Assembly (NCBI RefSeq): GCF_030273125.1
Contig: NC_081523.1
Coordinates: 1,962,867-2,026,866, forward strand
DNA length: 64,000 nucleotides
From: Centropristis striata
Lineage: Eukaryota; Chordata; Actinopteri; Perciformes; Serranidae
Direction of reading: 5' to 3'
Every line of letters starts with the position of its first letter. Position 1 is the first letter of the stretch. A program made the translations under genes and the position numbers. The notes under the pieces are model-generated. The model was not told where the DNA came from, did not search any database, and was given only the letters and a program-made list of their open reading frames with translations. This document shows, in pieces, positions 49,501-54,569 of the stretch.

Positions 49501-50858
49501 GGGTCAGAGGAGCGTCTGCATGTGCAAAAAACACGACTAAACAAACTTTGATGCAAACGGCGCGGCGGAGGCTAACGGCGTGCTAAGCCTAGCGACATTC
49601 AGTCAAACAATCCAAACGCTGCAGAGGAAGAAACGCCACAGAGACAACAGCTAAAAGCCAGCTAGTCCACCAACAATGGGGCTTTTCTCTCAGCGCAGCC
49701 GGCCTCATGAAGAGCTTTGTTGCCCTCCAACATCCCTCTGCTGCTATCTGATCAATCTGACTCTTCCTGTAGCTTTACTGCACGCGCTGCAGATAAAACA
49801 GCTTGTTACAACAACTGAACTAAACACATTATTTAATCAGCAAGATAGAGTTTCTGTCACTTGTTTTGTTGCATGTAAAGAAATAAAGAGCCTGACCTCG
49901 TCCCCGCTGGCCAGCCGGTGGGTGAGCTCCTTCAGGCTCCTCATCATCCTCTCGTCCCTGAAGTCGTAGGGGAACGTCTCCGTCCACTCCGTCAGCAGCT
50001 GCAGGATCTTAGGAGCGATCTTACGCACTCGCATCTGGAAAATACAGCACAAACACATAAATACTGAGGAAACAATCAGGTGTTTTAATGTCTAGATGTG
50101 GAGAACTGTGCTCCACTGAGGATCTAGAGGTGTAATATATATATATGTATATATATATGATGGTACCTTGTCAGCCTGCGGGTCGCTGAGCCGCTGCTGC
50201 TCCATACAGAGGTGGCAAACCTTAGACATGAGTTCATGGGGACGCAGGAAGAGACGAGAGCTGAGCAGGAAGGTGAAGATGTACGTCCTCTGTGGAGACA
50301 AAAGGAGTAAAATTCATCATTTCAGTTTCAAAAATGGGCCTGAAATGAAAAGTCACTGGTTATGTATGTTTATAATGGTAATAACAAGTTTGTATACTAC
50401 ATTACTATGTGTTATACATATATATGGGTATGCACTAAGTGTTATACATATATATACATAGATAGATAGATATTTATTGTCGTTCGTTTGTTTTTAATAG
50501 TTCATCTTTTATTTTGTGTTCAAATAAATTCTCAATCAATCAAAAAGAGAAAGAGAGAAATTTTGGCACTTAAAGGAGTCTCAAAGCAGCAGAGCTTCTC
50601 AAGCAGAACAGAAAGAAAAAAAAACGTACTTTGATGAAACTGCAAAGGAAAATAAACCACAAATGTATAAAAAGCACCACTCACATCTGGATAATAGTCT
50701 ATGGTGGGGACCAGGTGGTGGATGAGGGCCTCCAGGGAGCCCGAGGCCAGGTTGTTGTCATGGTAATAGAGTCCGGCGTAGCCCTCGTCCTTCTGGTACA
50801 GGTTCTTGTTGTAGCTGCTGGTGTTCAGCTGGCCGGTGAACGGAGGAGTCTGAGGCAT
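9829..50858 (-). CDS. rasgef1b: RasGEF domain-containing protein 1B, complete 13-exon coding region
   Basis: Joined exons (minus strand): 50858-50685, 50289-50167, 50034-49897, 41616-41401, 37926-37852, 33558-33463, 32598-32496, 27334-27255, 24400-24305, 16928-16833, 14309-14186, 12341-12269, 9853-9829. Every junction is AG/GT and phases match, giving 472 codons plus TAA. The product starts MPQTPPF and ends SSLLSRV, as in RASGEF1B rather than 1A or 1C. Roughly residues 35-160 form the RasGEF N-terminal (REM-like) module and 205-455 the CDC25-type catalytic domain. Catalytic-region landmarks visible are QQLTHIEL, FNIGNFNSLMAII, GMNMSPVSRLKKTW and DPSSNFYNYR. Family members are cytosolic/endosomal GEFs that act on Rap2-type GTPases; mammalian RASGEF1B is induced by LPS. 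I see no frameshift or missing exon. Whether this is the a or b teleost paralogue cannot be settled here. Confidence 0.96.
11773..12170. repeat. Two-copy 192-bp direct repeat containing TG tracts
   Basis: The word gtcctcacaaagacagaaga recurs 192 bp apart (about 11774 and 11966). It is followed in each copy by a TG tract, tacttgtact, then acatagtgaggaccattaca and a ggttaagacttggtttt word. The second copy's TG tract (about 11993-12040) is much longer. Confidence 0.75.
12174..12241. repeat. CA microsatellite just inside an intron
   Basis: TG on the plus strand, hence CA in the rasgef1b pre-mRNA. It begins 28 nt downstream of the coding exon 12 donor. Intronic CA repeats close to a 5' splice site are known hnRNP L binding sites that can raise or lower exon inclusion. 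Confidence 0.9.
12269..12341 (-). CDS. rasgef1b: rasgef1b coding exon 12
   Basis: Acceptor TTCTCTTTGCAG, donor AG|GTGTGTATG. Completes an Ala codon, encodes LYLASYDSEG then PENNMEKDRWKSL, and ends two bases into an Arg codon. This is the C-terminal end of the catalytic domain. Family members mostly have Glu in place of this Asp and His in place of the second Asn of PENN. Confidence 0.95.
12464..12500. mobile_element. Tc1/mariner-like terminal fragment
   Basis: cactacaggtcaaaagtttg closely resembles the terminal repeat of teleost Tc1-like transposons (actaccggtcaaaagtttgg). A second, similar end lies at 30179-30205. I did not find a matching right end for either, so both are remnants. Confidence 0.5.
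13130..13160. repeat. TG microsatellite
   Basis: Short TG run in the intron between coding exons 11 and 12. Neighbouring open frames on both strands cross it and are not genes. Confidence 0.85.
13345..13510 (+). mobile_element. Dispersed interspersed repeat (family B), copy 1
   Basis: The segment from gcattttggtccattcattt to catttagaagaaaa is about 90 percent identical by eye to 32243-32410. The second copy continues into a gtctcgttgactacatct and tatacagtctac end seen in many fish interspersed elements. No coding capacity. Type (SINE or MITE) unresolved. Confidence 0.6.
13640..14060 (+). repeat. gtgtctttttt-type array
   Basis: Degenerate array of the 17-19 nt words tttttggtcattttgtgtct/ttttttggtaattttgtgtc. 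The same words make up arrays throughout the window and lie inside the hAT-type copies. Any open frame over it reads as Phe/Leu/Val/Ser-rich low complexity and is not a gene. Confidence 0.8.
14186..14309 (-). CDS. rasgef1b: rasgef1b coding exon 11
   Basis: Acceptor TGATTTTTCAG, donor GACG|GTAAG. Encodes KFWELAKQVSEFMAWKKVEC followed by PFEKDRKILQYLLTAPVFTED, residues 400-440 of the catalytic domain, and ends one base into an Ala codon. Near-identical to vertebrate RASGEF1B. Confidence 0.97.
14430..15140 (+). repeat. gtgtctttttt-type array, 0.7 kb
   Basis: Preceded by gagtcttatagggctatttt, a leader also found reversed at 23140-23180 and, degraded, near 190-235. This is therefore a distinct repeat that shares the array words with the hAT-type element. 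A 235-codon open frame crosses the array (14454-15161). Its FxxFVSFLVILCLF composition is a translation of the repeat. Confidence 0.8.
15546..16764. mobile_element. 1.2-kb inverted-repeat structure built from MITE family A
   Basis: Left arm: gtgtttaaaaaccagataaa, cagtaaatctgaggg, attaccttgacaagattt, then an array of aaaaccacat/aaaaccagaat words (15677-15850). Right arm: the exact opposite order and strand, an array of ggttttattctggttttatg words (16206-16630), then aaatcttgtcaaggtaaat, ccctcagatttactg and ggtttttaaacacc. The loop (15855-16205) is itself a second, palindromic family A copy. It ends 69 bp from the coding exon 10 donor. Confidence 0.85.
16833..16928 (-). CDS. rasgef1b: rasgef1b coding exon 10
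   Basis: Acceptor GTTGTCTTGCAG, donor GAG|GTACGT. Phase 0 at both ends, 32 codons: IVIPFFSLLIKDLYFLNEGC then ANRLQSGHINFE. Part of the CDC25-type catalytic core. The strongly conserved PFFSLLIKD segment is intact. Confidence 0.97.
17228..17875 (+). repeat. gtgtctttttt-type array
   Basis: Array of tttttggtcattttgtgtct words with an additional recurrent gtctgttgctgtgtc variant. Three overlapping open frames of 60-130 codons are repeat translations. Confidence 0.8.
18180..18220. repeat. CA microsatellite
   Basis: Uninterrupted CA run of about 20 units in the intron between coding exons 9 and 10. Confidence 0.9.
18390..19233 (+). mobile_element. hAT-type element, decayed copy with internal array
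   Basis: Starts near acgggtctcacac and ends gccgcaagtttgagaccagtg, both degraded versions of the terminal repeats of the complete copies. The interior is an array dominated by aaataattttgtgtcttttt words, a subtype different from that of the neighbouring array at 19500. Confidence 0.65.
19500..19995 (+). repeat. gtgtctttttt-type array
   Basis: Regular array of agttattttgtgtctttttt and ggtcattttgtgtcttttt words. Open frames over it (up to 109 codons) are low-complexity shadows. Confidence 0.8.
19996..21354. other. Gene-free intron sequence
   Basis: No exon, array or recognisable transposon. Contains an A/T-rich tract with atatatta repeats (about 21150-21210) and a stretch of ordinary intron sequence. 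The 61-codon open frame at 20444-20629 has no family resemblance or splice support. Confidence 0.6.
21355..21882 (+). mobile_element. hAT-type element, right part with array
   Basis: Array of gtgtctttttt words ending aatttgagtttgagacccct followed by g, the intact right terminus of the family. The left terminus is not recognisable. Confidence 0.65.
22049..22110. repeat. CCT trinucleotide repeat
   Basis: (CCT)n with a few CTG interruptions. A further (CCT)n lies at 22376-22430. The proline/arginine/serine-run open frames across these are artefacts. Confidence 0.9.
22680..23180 (-). repeat. gtgtctttttt-type array, reversed
   Basis: Same words as the plus-strand arrays but reverse complemented (gacacaaaatgaccaaaaa). 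The right end carries acaaaatagccctataagac, the reverse of the leader at 14430, so this is the same repeat type in opposite orientation. Confidence 0.8.
23454..23482. repeat. CTG trinucleotide repeat
   Basis: About nine CTG units in intron sequence, with no reading frame of a real exon across it. Confidence 0.9.
23660..24063. repeat. 45-bp minisatellite, nine copies
   Basis: Near-perfect tandem repeats of a 45-bp unit containing gctaacaggctaacagttag and ctctgtagcagtacagtgtg. Only a handful of substitutions separate the copies, so this is a recent expansion. It lies about 240 bp from coding exon 9. Confidence 0.96.
24305..24400 (-). CDS. rasgef1b: rasgef1b coding exon 9
   Basis: Acceptor CTTCTCTCTGCAG, donor GAGAAG|GTCAGT. 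Phase 0, 32 codons: HQMDPSSNFYNYRTALRGAT then QRSITANSSREK. The DPSSNFYNYR motif of the RASGEF1 catalytic domain is intact. Confidence 0.97.
24504..24745. mobile_element. MITE family A, short copy
   Basis: Opens actgcaaaaaaaggtgtcta. Contains cagtaaatctgagggaaatg and attaccttgacaagattt, and closes with the reversed atttaccctcagattta and a poly-T version of the terminal repeat. Confidence 0.7.
27255..27334 (-). CDS. rasgef1b: rasgef1b coding exon 8
   Basis: Acceptor GTCCGTCCTGCAG, donor GAA|GTAAGT. Completes a Ser codon begun in exon 7 (T|CT), then GMNMSPVSRLKKTW and SKVKTAKFDILE. This is the conserved catalytic-region motif of the CDC25 family. Confidence 0.97.
27505..27555. repeat. TCC trinucleotide repeat
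   Basis: (CTC)n run; open frames reading poly-Pro, poly-Leu or poly-Gly across it are artefacts. Confidence 0.88.
27719..28300. repeat. Composite tandem repeat: TG tract + hAT-array words + ATG tract
   Basis: Three to four times the order TG tract, aactgaccaaaaaaagacac, more gacacaaaatgac words, ATG repeat, TG tract is repeated. The unique marker ggttcaggggtcaccgtcag occurs twice, 183 bp apart (28092 and 28275). A microsatellite and array words have become a new, larger tandem unit. Confidence 0.8.
28819..28898. repeat. TG microsatellite
   Basis: About 38 TG units with one TTAG interruption. Confidence 0.92.
29410..29650. mobile_element. MITE family C fragment
   Basis: Contains tttactgtaaaaaatgtttt, caaggacacaattaccataa and tttgctgatatttacattca, words shared with the copies at 52841-53181 and 59011-59642 whose ends are cactgtaaaaaa/ttttttacagtg. 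The ends of this copy are lost. Confidence 0.55.
29940..30003. repeat. CTC trinucleotide repeat, about 20 units
   Basis: Uninterrupted (CTC)n. The poly-Leu and poly-Pro open frames across it are not genes. Confidence 0.95.
30179..30855 (+). repeat. Tc1-like end fragment followed by gtgtctttttt-type array
   Basis: 30179-30205 is the second Tc1-like terminal fragment (aggccaaaagtttggaagca). From 30260 an array of tctgtcattttgtgtctttt and aaagtaatttagtttttttt words runs to 30850. The extra aatttagtttt word is the same subtype seen at 57855-58530. Confidence 0.7.
31585..31642. repeat. AAG trinucleotide repeat
   Basis: About 18 perfect GAA/AAG units. Confidence 0.95.
31728..32182 (+). mobile_element. 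hAT-type non-autonomous element, complete copy with 8-bp TSD
   Basis: Starts caggggtctcaaact and ends agtttgagacccctg, a 15-bp perfect terminal inverted repeat beginning CAG as in hAT transposons. Flanked by identical 8-bp target-site duplications, atttacag (31720-31727 and 32183-32190). The left part is GC-rich (ggcccgcgggccaattgtgg), the middle (31870-32145) is a gtgtctttttt-type array, and the right part has cagcggcccccggg. No transposase frame. This copy defines the family. Confidence 0.9.
32243..32466 (+). mobile_element. Dispersed interspersed repeat (family B), copy 2
   Basis: Longer copy of the element at 13345-13510, continuing to gacgtctcgttgactacatc and tatacagtctacgg. It ends about 30 bp from the coding exon 7 donor. 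Confidence 0.6.
32496..32598 (-). CDS. rasgef1b: rasgef1b coding exon 7
   Basis: Acceptor CCGTTAACAG, donor ATAT|GTGAGT. Encodes PVKKKHRARVIEFFIDVARE then CFNIGNFNSLMAII plus one base of a Ser codon. This holds the conserved FNIGNFNSLMAII helix of the CDC25 domain. The polypyrimidine tract of the acceptor is weak (TGTCCGTTAACAG). Confidence 0.96.
32983..33070 (+). mobile_element. LINE-like 3' tail remnant
   Basis: gataagaaaagataagaaat followed by tttatttatcccgaagcggg matches a teleost retroelement tail (gataaga repeats, tttattgatccc, a gggaaatt word). A clearer relative lies at 40487-40560. The rest of the intron (32600-33460) shows nothing recognisable. Confidence 0.4.
33463..33558 (-). CDS. 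rasgef1b: rasgef1b coding exon 6
   Basis: Acceptor TTTTGTTGTTGCAG, donor ATG|GTGAGT. Phase 0, 32 codons: SCFSDHKKASNLEAYVEWFN then RLSYLVATEICM. Matches vertebrate RASGEF1B, with changes confined to the SCFSDHKKAS start. Confidence 0.97.
33725..35918. repeat. 21-bp minisatellite, about 105 copies
   Basis: Tandem copies of a 21-bp unit (ggttggtttttatctctcat, plus t). Variants are cccttat, ccctcat, and deletion forms tatctcat; a three-unit block with gttgttgtctctcatcgg recurs three times at about 34320-34480. Because 21 is a multiple of three and the unit lacks stops, several frames on both strands stay open (reading GWFLSLI or RDKNQPM). These frames are not genes. Confidence 0.97.
35938..36087 (+). 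pseudogene. LINE reverse-transcriptase C-terminal fragment
   Basis: A 49-codon open stretch plus stop reads YASLPWNNLQKDLKLSE, then ITIGEFKSILKD and ending LRLLHCC. The WNNLPxxLK...FKSxLK pattern is the C-terminal tail of ORF2 proteins of L2/Rex-type non-LTR retrotransposons. Nothing of the polymerase core is present. It directly follows the 21-bp array. Confidence 0.65.
36420..37780. repeat. CA/TG-rich block with 21-G run
   Basis: gacacaaaatgac array words (36430-36590); CA tracts at about 36593-36655, 36800-36825 and 36907-36965; then an irregular TG-rich block (37008-37680) of gtgtgtctaagtgtg, ctgtctgtctg and tgagcatgtgtg words. An uninterrupted run of 21 G lies at 37183-37203. Every open frame here is a dinucleotide translation. 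Confidence 0.85.
37852..37926 (-). CDS. rasgef1b: rasgef1b coding exon 5
   Basis: Acceptor TTCCTTCCTCCTCAG, donor GATAAG|GTAACG. Phase 0, 25 codons: ERLSYIGPEEFVQAFVQKDP then LDNDK. The ERLxYIGPEEFVQAF block of the CDC25 domain is intact. Too short to be flagged by an ORF scan; found by family order. Confidence 0.97.
38051..38725 (-). mobile_element. hAT-type non-autonomous element, second complete copy with TSD
   Basis: Reverse-oriented relative of 31728-32182: starts caggggtctcaaact, has ccgctggaggcagt, a long gacacaaaatgacc array (38100-38580), then the GC-rich end ggcccgcgggccgcaagttt and gagacccatg. Flanked by identical 8-bp target-site duplications ctttagat (38043-38050 and 38726-38733). 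The array is about twice as long as in the other copy; the final ctg has mutated to atg. Confidence 0.9.
38851..39715. repeat. 435-bp tandem duplication
   Basis: ctttaatcag and the following sequence (ggatcttttctatgatataa, cctacaattgaagggtgcat, gtcagcctttataccggctt, cttctcctcaaaagtcttct) occur twice, 435 bp apart (38851 and 39286). The first copy contains a tacagtcatggaaaaaattg word, the second a replaced segment with aagaggattaatcaag. Long non-coding intron sequence follows to 40240. Confidence 0.85.
40270..40790. repeat. Tandem duplication interrupted by a retroelement-like insertion
   Basis: The word agaatccaccaca...aatttac joined to aagaagactgtcaaaataag is continuous in copy 1 (40310-40420). 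In copy 2 (40440-40790) its two halves are separated by about 220 bp (about 40487-40706) that start with gataagataag, tttattgatcccttgggata and gggaaattgag, a common teleost retroelement tail. Confidence 0.7.
40878..41142. repeat. A-rich tandem repeat
   Basis: Degenerate 20-36 bp units of gaaaaaaaagtcaaaatcag and gcccaagtcatgaaaaaa. The minus-strand open frame across it is Phe-rich low complexity. Confidence 0.85.
41401..41616 (-). CDS. rasgef1b: rasgef1b coding exon 4
   Basis: Acceptor TTTCTTGCCACCAG, donor CTG|GTGAGG. Phase 0, 72 codons, the longest coding exon: starts VYRKAVSQMSQGLIRRL, passes LSQYEEALVKI and RDMLSICNDPFTVAQQL and ends THIEL. It joins the N-terminal module to the catalytic domain. 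One extra residue (KPQASIQ versus KPQSIQ) distinguishes it from mammalian orthologues as I remember them. Confidence 0.97.
41913..42680 (+). repeat. Tandem repeat of 224-251 bp, three copies plus
   Basis: Units begin gagtctccaaaagtctccaa (41913, 42164, 42403, 42627). They contain aacctgataaaaaacattgg, cataagcttttataatgact and tctggaactttttgttttag. The same sequence occurs reverse complemented, three times, at 55230-55700, on the other side of coding exons 1-3. Confidence 0.93.
42681..46017. other. Gene-free intron with two internal duplications
   Basis: Within the 8.3-kb intron. A segment cttttttgccaattcagcct...ggaagaaacacagcgat occurs at 43771 and 44164 (393 bp apart; the second follows a short gtgtctttttt array). 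The segment 43860-44035 (marker taacatgcctgctcctgc) recurs at 48200-48375. Many short open frames exist, but none shows splice-consistent homology that I recognise. Confidence 0.65.
46018..46170 (+). mobile_element. MITE family A, half copy
   Basis: cactgcaaaaaggtgtttag to aactcttaaaacaagat, the left half only. The segment after it (46170-46460) contains two similar stretches with cttgaacttgggctggaatg-type words about 210 bp apart. Confidence 0.7.
46811..47960. repeat. About 56-bp minisatellite between two copies of a larger repeat
   Basis: 47008-47575 has ten copies of a 54-57 bp unit (tctgcatggaggtgttgcaa, ctaaggctgcaactaatgaa, tattttcatctt). The approximately 190-bp segment preceding it (46815-47005, marker gtcaggcgtgctgttgtctc) is repeated at 47697-47935, after which one more unit and the same caaaaagtccattgttc tail reappear. 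The minisatellite unit thus derives from the end of the larger repeat. Confidence 0.9.
48376..48990. other. Gene-free intron sequence
   Basis: No recognisable element or exon. Two short open frames (48541-48861 minus, 48707-49018 plus) lack splice signals and family resemblance. Confidence 0.55.
48991..49184. mobile_element. MITE family A, compact palindromic copy
   Basis: Starts cactgcaacaaaggtgttta, ends aacacatttttttgcagcgtg. Both arms carry cagtaaatctgaggg and its complement. It is 190 bp, so most of the interior is deleted. 49185-49896 shows no further element apart from exon 3. Confidence 0.75.
49897..50034 (-). CDS. rasgef1b: rasgef1b coding exon 3
   Basis: Acceptor GTATTTTCCAG, donor GACGAG|GTCAGG. 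Phase 0, 46 codons: MRVRKIAPKILQLLTEWTET, FPYDFRDERMMRSLKELTHR, LASGDE. Part of the N-terminal RasGEF module. Only 132 bp of intron separate it from exon 2. Confidence 0.97.
50167..50289 (-). CDS. rasgef1b: rasgef1b coding exon 2
   Basis: Acceptor CTTTTGTCTCCACAG, donor GACAAG|GTACCA (weak at +4 to +6). Phase 0, 41 codons: RTYIFTFLLSSRLFLRPHEL, MSKVCHLCMEQQRLSDPQAD, K. An AT-rich run (50131-50158) sits just after the donor. Confidence 0.97.
50504..50548 (+). mobile_element. LINE-like tail remnant
   Basis: gttcaaataaattctcaatc followed by aatcaaaa resembles the polyadenylation end and short tandem tail of a fish non-LTR element. It lies in the 395-bp intron between coding exons 1 and 2. Confidence 0.35.
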
Positions 50859-50864
50859 GTTGTC
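50685..50864 (-). CDS. rasgef1b: rasgef1b coding exon 1 (start codon)
   Basis: Acceptor TGTCCTCTGTCCTGCAG, then GACAAC and ATG (50858-50856), donor CCAGAT|GTGAGT. Residues 1-58: MPQTPPFTGQLNTSSYNKNL, then LYYHDNNLASGSLEALIHHL and ending DYYPD. The in-frame ATG eight codons upstream is in the intron. MPQTPPF is the RASGEF1B start, and only 6 nt of 5' UTR lie in this exon, so an upstream exon is required. Confidence 0.95.
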
Positions 50865-51104
50865 CTGCAGGACAGAGGACAAACAGTCAGTCAGGAGGGT
50901 TTATTCTCCTGTAGATATCGCTGATGATGCAGAAAAAGGCCAGACGGATCCAAAATAACTCTCAGACACAAACACAGACTGAAAACCGCCTCCCTTCCTC
51001 CTCTGCAGAACGCTGGACACTTTAAGGTTTCTGGGGTTTTTGGGGTTTTTAGTTTATTTGGACGTGCAAAACGGTTTAAATGCAAACTGTGGTTGAGACT
51101 CAAG

Positions 51105-51240
51105 AAGAAGATTTAGATTTAGAGATTTAGTTTTTATTGTCATTGCACGGTAGTATAAAAAAAATATGTTAAATTGAGGCACAGCTCTCCCGTCAGTGCA
51201 AAAAATAATATAAATATTAAATAAATAACCAAACAAGGCA
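51105..51240 (+). mobile_element. Retroelement 3' tail (tttattgtcattgcac type)
   Basis: tttttattgtcattgcacgg followed by agctctcccgtcagtgcaaa and A/T-rich tail matches a widespread teleost retroelement terminus. Only the tail is present. Confidence 0.5.
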
Positions 51241-51469
51241 TGCACCCATTAAACAAACAAACATAACAAGGGACACCACACACAAATCACAAAGTATGGG
51301 AAATCTTCAATGCATCGGAAAATGCATTCTTTGTATTTTTTTCCTCATTTTACAAGTACATGTTTACATAAAAAGGTAATTTAAGTTGTATTAACTTATG
51401 TATCTCAAAATGAAAACTAGACAGATGTAGGACATTAAATAAAGAAATAAAAGATTATACCTATAAATG

Positions 51470-51850
51470 TACCCAAACATGTATACACTCTTCAAAAGTA
51501 AAAAATAAAAAAATAAAAATAAAAAAATTCGCAGAGACAGGAATTAAAAAATAAAAATAAAAATAAATAAAAAAAAGTAAATAAAAATTATACCTATATA
51601 AATGTAAAAAAAATGATAAAAATAAAAAATAAGCAGAGACAGGAATTAAAAAATAAAAATAAAAAAATAAAAAAATAAAAGATTATACCTATATATATGT
51701 AAAAAAAATAAAAAAAAATAAGCAGAGACAGGAATTAAAAAATAAGAAATAAAAATTAAAAATAAATAAAAGATTCTACCTATATCTATGTAAAAATAAA
51801 TAAATAAAATAAGCAGAGACAGGAATTAAAAAAAAAAAAAAATTAAGATA
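51470..51850. repeat. A-rich tandem repeat, four copies of about 85-110 bp
   Basis: Units contain aagcagagacaggaattaaa, then (A)nTA stretches, then gattatacctatatatatgt. The marker agcagagacaggaatt occurs at about 51530, 51632, 51721 and 51812. 51850-52200 has no recognisable feature. Confidence 0.88.
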
Positions 51851-52203
51851 ACTTGCCCTGTGTTCTGGTTAAAATAATAAATAAATGGTTGCTAAATTCT
51901 ATAGAACTTTGTTTCCTGATTTTTCAGTCAGAATCTGATTTTCTCATAACTTCTGTCATGAGATTCACATAAGTTGGGTCGGCCTTTTGTTTCCAATTAA
52001 GTAATATCAATCTTCACGCATGTAGGCTGGGACAAAGCATTCTTTCAAAATAAAGTCTCCACACTTATTTATTGACGAGGCTAATAAAAGAAAGTTCTCA
52101 GCATGTTTATAAAAACGTGTAGCCGTGACTAATGAATCGAAAGTTCACTAAAAAACGTGAAGGAGCTCGTGGGTCAAACGGCGAGAGTCACGCTGCAGGA
52201 CAA

Positions 52204-52242
52204 GAGGAGGAGGAGGAGGAGGAGGAGGAGGAGGAGGAGGAA
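52204..52242. repeat. GGA trinucleotide repeat
   Basis: (AGG)n, 12 units. Confidence 0.93.
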
Positions 52243-52417
52243 CTCATGATGCAGAGAAAACATGACAAGTGGAGGAGCATGTGTGCAGCCTTGTGCCATG
52301 AAGTCTGATTCATAATAACCCTGAACAGAACAACTCAAATAGCTGCATTTTTGCTGCATTTCTTGATCATTTTGAAGATATTTTACCAAGTTTCTGGTGC
52401 ACAATTTGCATAAGACT

Positions 52418-52429
52418 TTAAGACTTAAT

Positions 52430-52502
<73 letters not shown>

Positions 52503-52509
52503 GTCTTAA
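52418..52509. repeat. 92-bp perfect palindrome around an AT microsatellite
   Basis: ttaagacttaatt (52418-52430) and its reverse complement aattaagtcttaa (52497-52509) flank about 32 AT units. The whole segment can fold into one hairpin or extrude as a cruciform. Confidence 0.93.
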
Positions 52510-52840
52510 AATAATGCATTAAGTCAACAAAGTCAGTAAAGCCTCACGTTGCACTTCCATGCAAGTCAGTAATCAAACACCAGTATCAGATCCAATATTC
52601 AGTATCAGTTGATACCTAAAGTATCAATAACAGGACTGAGAGGTTTAATTAGTGCATCGCTGGTTTGCAGTTGGTGGTAAAACTCCTATAAGATGCATAT
52701 AAAATGCCTCTTAAAGCGAGATTCTGGAACCTGTAGAGTGACAATAGTACAAAGTCAAAGTTTGCCAATATTAGCCTCCAAAATCGACCAAGTATGGCTG
52801 TATTTAACTGAGAAATGGTGCATTTTTCTGCTTTTCTGCA

Positions 52841-53181
52841 CTGTAAAAAAAGTGTTTAATTTAGGGTAAAATATCAGCAGTTGTGAACCGTGAAAAATAC
52901 AGTGAGTGGGTTTTCTATTGTCACTTTTAATGTAAATATTGGAAAACTGTTATTTAGACTGAATAATCCTGGTATTTTTAGGGTAATTGTGTCTTTGTGA
53001 CATTATGGTATTTATCCATTAATTTTCCATATTTTTAGTTTAGTTTAACTTTTGTACTATTACTTTATTTACAGTAATGAGCCGTCTACTACGGTGATAA
53101 ACATTTTTTTATTTTACGCCCCATTTCTGATGGTATTTGACAGTCTTTTATTGTAAGTTCTACAAACATTTTTTACAGTGT
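52841..53181. mobile_element. MITE family C, apparently complete copy
   Basis: Begins gcactgtaaaaaaagtgttt and ends acattttttacagtg. The interior has gggtaaaatatcagcagttg, gggtaattgtgtctttgtga and ttttattttacgccccattt. The terminal repeat matches the ends at 59011 and 59642. No obvious target-site duplication. No coding potential. Confidence 0.6.
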
Positions 53182-53462
53182 AATTGAACTTTTCATTTTT
53201 TAAGAGAAACAATTTGTTATATTCATGTTTAGGGGTTGCATTGTGCAGCTTTAACCCTCAAACAGCCCTTCAGAGCATCAGGAATGTCCTCAGTTTGATG
53301 CATAAAACTCAAATTGGTCCTCATAAAGACACAAAAACACAACAACACTCTCACACTCTCCCCTCTGCCAGCCTGCTGACCTCTGACCTCTGAACCTGGC
53401 ACCCAGCCCCTCCCTGCCAGCAGACTGATGGAGGGGGGAACACAAAGGGCTCCCCACCCCCG

Positions 53463-53464
<2 letters not shown>

Positions 53465-53499
<35 letters not shown>

Positions 53500-53632
53500 C
53501 TCCCCCTCGCGTTCTGCCGAGTCAGGAAGCCTTTAAGGTGATTCAGGAGGCGGAGCTGCCAGGGACGGAAACGCTGGACGCCAGGAGGGAGAACCAGCAC
53601 CTGCCCACACACACACACACACACACACACAC
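53465..53632. repeat. Two CA microsatellites
   Basis: CA runs at about 53465-53497 and 53604-53632. The His-Thr/Cys-Val open frames that cross them are artefacts. Confidence 0.88.
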
Positions 53633-53809
53633 GGCCAACCAGAGTTCACACACTCAGATTTACTGTCCTGTGATGCAATTCTGCAGAGGAAGCTTACATC
53701 AGAATAAAACAAAAAGGGGATAAACCTCTACTGATCAGAGCAGGGAGGGATTCACACTCTCATATTCTCCTGTTGAGATGACTGTAACTCCATAAAGTTA
53801 TTATTATGA

Positions 53810-54362
53810 TTATAAAATGACAAAAAAAAGATGAAAATGACCCCAAAAAAAGATAAAATGACCAAAAATATACATAAAAATCACAAGAAAAAGATGTAAA
53901 ATGACCAAAAGTTGCCCAATAATAGACATTAATATCCAGATTCGGCACAAAATTACCAAAAAAAAGTCACAAATTGACCAATAAAAAGAGATGCCATTAC
54001 AAAAAAATGGGACTTAGTAACCAAAAATATACATAGAATCACAAAAAAAAAGATGTAAAATGACCAAAAGTGACACAAAGTTACAGTTGATATCCAGAAT
54101 CGGCACAAAACAACCAAAAAAAAGTCACAAATTGACCAATAAAAAGAGATACAATTACCAAAAAAGGGACTTTGTAACCAAAAATATACATAAAATCACA
54201 AAAAAACGATGCAAAATTACCAAAAGTGACACAAAGATACCCAATTATACACGTTAATATCCCGAATCGGCACAAAACGACCAAAAAGTCACAAATTGAC
54301 CAATAAAAAGAGATACAATTACCTAAAAAAGAGACTAAGTAACCAAAATTATACATAAAACA
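53810..54362. repeat. About 160-bp tandem repeat, three copies
   Basis: Markers aaatatacataaaatcacaa (53866, 54023, 54180), atatccagaatcggcacaaa and gtcacaaattgaccaataaa recur about every 157-160 bp. The subwords gatgtaaaatgaccaaaa show it arose from gacacaaaatgacc array words. Confidence 0.88.
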
Positions 54363-54519
54363 ACAGAGTCACTCACTTCTTTAGCCTATATATAAATAAA
54401 GTTATTATTATTAGACCTTAGACCTTTAAAAACAGATCCCTAAACAACCTGTTTATTCATACGTTCCCCCACACGAGGCCAACACACACTTTCACACGCC
54501 TGCCGCTGCATAATGCACA

Positions 54520-54522
54520 CGT

Positions 54523-54569
<47 letters not shown>

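Noticed and set aside
50856..50882. Upstream in-frame ATG (MSSVLQDN before MPQTPPF) as the start codon
   Set aside because: The intron acceptor CTGCAG lies between it and the MPQTPPF start, and the RASGEF1B family begins MPQTPPF.
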